Assembly (NCBI RefSeq): GCF_019649055.1
Contig: NW_026570245.1
Span: 372,001 to 436,000, forward strand
Reading direction: 5' to 3'
Length of the DNA stretch: 64,000 bases
DNA from: Paramacrobiotus metropolitanus
Lineage: Eukaryota > Tardigrada > Eutardigrada > Parachela > Macrobiotidae
Shown: in pieces, positions 59,558 through 64,000 of the stretch
Layout: every line of letters begins with the position of its first letter
Position numbering within the stretch: the first letter of the stretch is position 1
Made by a program: the position numbers and the translations under genes
Notes under the pieces: model-generated
What the model was told of the DNA's origin: nothing
Seen by the model: the letters and a program-made list of their open reading frames with translations, nothing else
The model's database searches: none

Positions 59558-61419
59558 ATGCACTCACACTGCACTAGCAGACGTGAAAATTTGTTGCTTA
59601 CGGTAAACTTGTTCAGTTGTGGCGCCATGAACACTCACGGTCCCACATATTCGCTACTTTCCGTTTTTCTTTTGACCTTGAATTCTGATCAGACAGAATG
59701 TACTCATGATTCCTCAACCAAAAAGAAAGTCACTACGGCAAAGGAACGGGTCTATAACATCTTGAAAGCAGTGTACTGGATAATTGTATGCTTCTTTACC
59801 TTGGTAATGATTCGCAGTTTTAGTCAAACGATCGATACGTTTACCAAGTTCATTTTAAACGGCAAATATGTTATTAAGCAAACCGTCGCTATTGTCGTTA
59901 TTGGGATGTTTGCCAGACAAAGACGGAATTTTCACACAGTTTGCACTACGGAGCATTCGTTCATCGTTACAGCTGAGCAGCTCCCAAACACCACTTTCGA
60001 CTATTCTACCATTCTGCAGAAGATAAAAAGATTCGAACGCTTGTTTTTATTTGGCACAGCAATTCTGCATGTGACAGTCTACGTAGCGGGTTGTGTGGAC
60101 TACGCCATCGCTCTGCAGTATCAAGTGTGGAGTCCTGCGAAATTTGTCACCGATTTACCACTAATTCTGCCCTTTTGGGCGTGGCAAGTAGCCACGTTCC
60201 CTCTAACAAGTTTCGTGTGCTTGGTTGCAGAATTGGTCATAATTCTTTTCTGTCTCAAACTTCATTCAGTAAACTCCATCATCACCAATCTCAGTTCTGC
60301 GATTGAGGCTAAAGGTCATGTTTGGAATGCGGCTTTTAATGGCAAACAAGACAACGACATCCGGCGGTTTCACCGTTTTGTAACTGCATTGCGCGCCTGT
60401 TGCGATTCTGTGGAACAGACTTTCTCAACAATTCTTTTCCTCTTCATAGGCGCTAATGGTGCCGTTATCTTAGGGTTTTTCCAAGGCTTCACCATACAAC
60501 AACCAAGCGCAATGCTCGTCGTGATAAATGTTGGGTCGTTTGCCTGGAATTTGGCACAAATCATTGTGCCGATTGTGTTTGCCATCAAGACTCAAGATCA
60601 GGTAGGTTTCGGGTGGCAGTACCCGAAGTTTATGTAAAATTTACAACTATTCGCTTTTCTTTCTCATCCCTTTCGGTTAACCGCCTTAATGTGCAGTATT
60701 GTACTTATTACGTTGTACAATACGTCGTATATACAATATTTTATTAAATAACGACTGCAGAGTAAAACTACTTCGTTGTAATACAGCAGTTTTTCTGAAT
60801 TGCGAGTGGATAAACACCAGCATAAAGGTACTTATTGAAAGCATCAGAAAGTTCACAATTAAAGGCAGCGGCTAGCGAATCCACAGATACGGGTATACGA
60901 AAACAGCACTGCAGTATCGTAATTTAATGCACGCCAGTCAATAATGTCATATAAACGCAGCGTTAAGGCAATGCCACTGCCCACATTACATTTCTATCAA
61001 AATATTTGTCTGCAGGTAGCCAGTCTTGTAAACACGTTGCGAGAACAGCTGGAAATGGATCCAAATGGGAGTCCCTTGGAGGCTTACGCGATGAGGAACA
61101 TGGATAATTTGAAGCACACATTGACTTTACTGTCTATATCGCCTATACGCCTAACGGCGGGAGCTGTTCTTTACCTTGACCGTGGATTGATGCTTGCGGT
61201 ATAAAATTATCTACAGATATCTAAAAACGTTATTCATAATCGGAATCGTTGGATGTCTTCTTTACCTGGTTAGTTACAAAGATAAGCGGCCTTGTATTGC
61301 AGCTATTTGGATGCTTTGCGACGTACGTCCTGGTTATCCGCGACCTTCTTAACGGAGAAATCACGCAAACAATGCTGTCCAACCAGAGCGTAATTGAAGA
61401 ATTTGAAATGATGGAATAA
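59558..61419 (+). CDS. Gustatory-receptor-like seven-transmembrane protein (447 aa)
   Basis: Exons: 59558-60601, 61016-61198 and 61303-61419 (TAA 61417-61419); both introns are phase 0. Multiple hydrophobic segments: VYWIIVCFFTLVMI, IVVIGMF, LFGTAILHVTVYVAG, ATFPLTSFVCLVAELVIILF, TILFLFIGANGAVILGFF and VINVGSFAWNLAQIIVPIVF. The last two exons encode LLSISPIRLTAGAVLYLDRG, then LMLALFGCFATYVLV, which match the conserved C-terminal signature region of insect-type gustatory/odorant receptor (Gr/GRL) proteins: an S-P-...-T-A-G patch before TM7, then T-Y-lV. These are ligand-gated channels with intracellular N-terminus. ATG 59558 is the first; M24 (59627) is an alternative. The C-terminal tail after TM7 is longer and more acidic (EEFEMME) than in most insect Grs. 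Confidence 0.75.
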
Positions 61420-61726
61420 GACATTAAAACTGGTTAGTATTCGTGGATATGCAAATATGAGTGCGATTTAACCTGCATGGTCCATCAGTTGCTCCTTAAA
61501 ACTGTCGCAACTTGTTAATCTATCACGCTTTTCATCACTGGATATTCGTCCTATCTTAAATTTTTCCACAAAATGTTTATTTCAAAGCTTGAATGTTTGT
61601 ATTTTCTAGCCAACCAAAAAATGCTGTGTCAGTTGAATCTGGACGGATTATGTACACTTCGAAACCCCACTGCTTTGCAATTGTAGTATAAGTATTATTT
61701 ATATGTCTACTCGCACCTTTTCTGTA

Positions 61727-61732
61727 AATAAA
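61727..61732 (+). terminator. Candidate poly(A) signal of the Gr-like gene
   Basis: AATAAA lies 308 bases past the Gr-like stop codon, in the spacer before the convergent GPCR gene ends. Confidence 0.35.
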
Positions 61733-61946
61733 TTTTTGTTTTGCGCTTTGTCTTTTTGTACCTGGGGATTGATTGTTAACAATTTCGCGAAAACGGTAAC
61801 TTTACAACATTAATACTGTTAAGCATGCGGTTATGGTGAGCAGATCAGTTTTACTTAAAATACTGAAGCACAAAGTATCTCCTGTACGATAAAAAGTCTT
61901 TTTGCCGCCAAAATGAATTGTGCAATTGAAATGTGCCATTAATACT

Positions 61947-64000
61947 CTAGTATAAACCATTCTGATAGACAGACGTATACACGACGGTATCATCAACATC
62001 GTTACTAGCCTTCTTAATTAAAGTTTTCCGATACAAAATGTCCCCGTCTTCGGCACAATGCCGATGCATCCGCCGATTGTGAGTCCCGCGAGATAATCTG
62101 GCGTTCTGGCGTCGTATCCCTTGTGACATGTGGAAGGCTCCATAGATGACAGGGTTCAGCACGGAACTGGTCATACCTAGTAGCGCCAAACACCAAATTA
62201 ATCATCCACCACAGAGAAGAGTTTAACACGAAACTGCATTGTGCGCAGTTCCACGAAAATGGTCTTCAGGCAACGTACCGAAGCAGAAGATGTACTGGAA
62301 CATATCCAGCGCTTCGTTGCTGGATTCCTTTAACCAAAACTCCACAACAATGTAGTACAGTAAAGAAATGTAGTAAGGAACTGCAAGAAAATGGTACATT
62401 AAAACAATGCTGCTGGTGACCTTTGACAACCCGCATAGCTTACGCCAACAAATTAAGAATGTGAGGATGACCAGTATCGACACCCATAAGGACTTCATCG
62501 TAGCCTTCCGCATTAAGGCCTGACGTTTGGAGTTGGATAAGCTGGCATTGGTGTGCGTAGATTTCGTTGAAGACATGCGATTGGATTGCATGATTGGCTG
62601 CGTCAGTCCTACCAATATGCACATTTAGTTAAAATGTAACAAACTCAAATGTAATACTTTGCAACGCCAGCTACCGTATATGCAAACTCGCAGTTACGAA
62701 AACTGAACGAAGTGCCGCATTCATTAACTGCATGAAAAAGGTGTGGCAGTTTTACAACAGAGTTTATTGGAATACGCCCGTACATTCAACCCACTACGAC
62801 GCGTAACTGATTACCATAATATTCTCTTATTACTTCGTTGAAATGAATCGCCGAAGCAGAAAGCTGTCGTCTTTGATTACGGAATTATCCTTCTCTCTTG
62901 CAAGATCGAATCATCTGCGTACATATATTTTTGTCATTCGACACCTTTGTTATGGTATAGTGTGGAAATTAGTGGAGCCTTGATATGCGGAGCAGCGGAA
63001 GTAACGATCGGCTTGGTGATTGAGCCACTCGGTACTTTGAGGTCGTACAAGTGCGTATCCAATTAGAAAACGTGAGCGATCCTCATTCACGATCGTATCG
63101 CCTGATTGGTCGCCACGCGGTCGTTACTTGCTGAATGAATGAACGGCCACGACAAATTACGTTATGCCGCTTACGTCGGCTGGTAATGCTTGGAAGTTTT
63201 TGCCCTTTTCCGTTCAATAATTATTATTCTTTACCTGATCATGATGCAACGATAGAACTACTGCACCGGCTGTGCTAATAATTTCTATGATGCTGATTTC
63301 TTTACGGTTATAATCACGCTATTTGTTAGTACAGAGACACACAGAACCTTCTTCGGAATTTTCCGCCAGGATTGGTTGGGAATGGGAAAATATTTTTCAC
63401 ACGTTTTTCTAATGGACGATCAGCTTGTATTTCAAAGTAATCGTGCATGTGATGCAGTACCCACGGTTTATTCGCTGAAATCCAGCGCGAATGCATCGCA
63501 TAGAAGTATTGATGATTCCGTGGATTACGTAATTACCGTTCGCCGGTAGCAGTTACAACCAACAAGAATCCGATCACTTAATTACGAGTATAAAGCAAAC
63601 ATGTTTTGATGGTGTAATACGACAATGGCTGTACTGTTACTGTACAGACACAGTTTAAATAGTAACACGTTTGCTAACTATGCTTCAGTGTGATTTTATG
63701 ACCGTGAAACTACCCGCAGGAAGTAAAGCAATTCATGAGATGCATCAATGCACATACACATGATCAAATATACATGTATTATGTAGAATAGCCTCTTTTA
63801 TTGAAAAATAATTTTCTTGAAAAATCTGTGGCACTTGTTGCATTTTTAATGCGCTTACCAGCATTTGGTCCCGTGCTCGTCGATGCAAATTTTAGCTTGA
63901 GTACGATAAGGAAATAGCTAATAAAAATGACCATCAAGGGTACAGCAAACATGGCGGAAAAGGTGAACAAGATGTATGCCGGCTCCTGCCAGTATGTTGT
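61947..64000 (-). CDS. Rhodopsin-class peptide GPCR of GnRH/AKH/corazonin type, 3' part
   Basis: Four exons, the first cut by the window edge: 64000-63859, 62608-62444, 62380-62279 and 62176-61947 (TAG 61949-61947); phases 1, 1, 1 close. The visible part runs from extracellular loop 2 to the C-terminus. TM5: YILFTFSAMFAVPLMVIFIS, preceded by TYWQEPA. The third intracellular loop is Ser/Thr/Asn-rich. TM6 is SILVILTFLICW joined by splicing to LPYYISLLYYIVVEFW, giving the CWxPYY motif. TM7 holds SSVLNPVIYGAFH, the NPxxYG form shared by GnRH, AKH and corazonin receptors. The C-tail has several Ser/Thr and Tyr sites. WQE before TM5 also occurs in AKH-type receptors. TM1-TM4 lie outside, so the subfamily is not certain; vasopressin-like or another peptide receptor remains possible. 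Confidence 0.8.
62609..63858 (-). other. 1.25-kb intron of the GPCR gene
   Basis: Noncoding interval between the TM5 and TM6 exons. No ORF or element is recognised inside it. Confidence 0.6.

Overview
This window is animal nuclear DNA. Genes are split by short GT-AG introns, no operon-like structure or bacterial translation signals are visible, and the products are metazoan: a calcium-channel alpha2-delta subunit, palmitoyl-protein thioesterase, an AF10-type PHD protein, a corazonin-like neuropeptide, a rhodopsin-class peptide GPCR and a gustatory-receptor-like protein. The corazonin-like precursor and the Gr-like receptor suggest an arthropod-grade ecdysozoan. A tardigrade is my best guess, but this is inference and not proven by the sequence.

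Layout: 1-698 (-) 5' half of L-lactate dehydrogenase. 1641-2968 (+) ZNF474-like protein with four C2HC zinc fingers. 3512-5789 (-) intact, spliced pogo/Tigger-type DDE transposase gene. 6799-16571 (-) AF10/AF17 (MLLT10/MLLT6) homologue lacking its first exon(s), with a 0.94-kb inverted-repeat element in one intron. 16.6-28.8 kb is gene-poor, with a few doubtful ORFs, a GC-rich island and LTR-like promoter/poly(A) signals. 28838-40365 (+) complete 24-exon alpha2-delta gene. 40685-43150 (-) complete 10-exon PPT1, convergent with it. 44637-46541 (+) small secreted cysteine-containing protein. 47360-48312 degraded mariner-like element. 48661-49701 (-) TMEM220-like membrane protein. 50411-50668 (-) corazonin-like prepropeptide. 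52942-59159 (+) three tandem F-box family copies, the middle one a pseudogene. 59558-61419 (+) Gr-like seven-transmembrane receptor. 61947-64000 (-) 3' part of a GnRH/AKH/corazonin-type GPCR.

Functionally the window is a normal mosaic of unrelated genes. Two local themes stand out. A peptide hormone gene and a plausible peptide-receptor gene lie about 11 kb apart on the same strand. A tandem family combines an unrecognised beta-rich N-terminal module with an F-box, with one full copy, one dead copy and one copy without the N-terminal module. Exon models below were built by hand from reading frame, splice-site and phase agreement, so boundaries are predictions; where phases close over many exons I regard them as strong.
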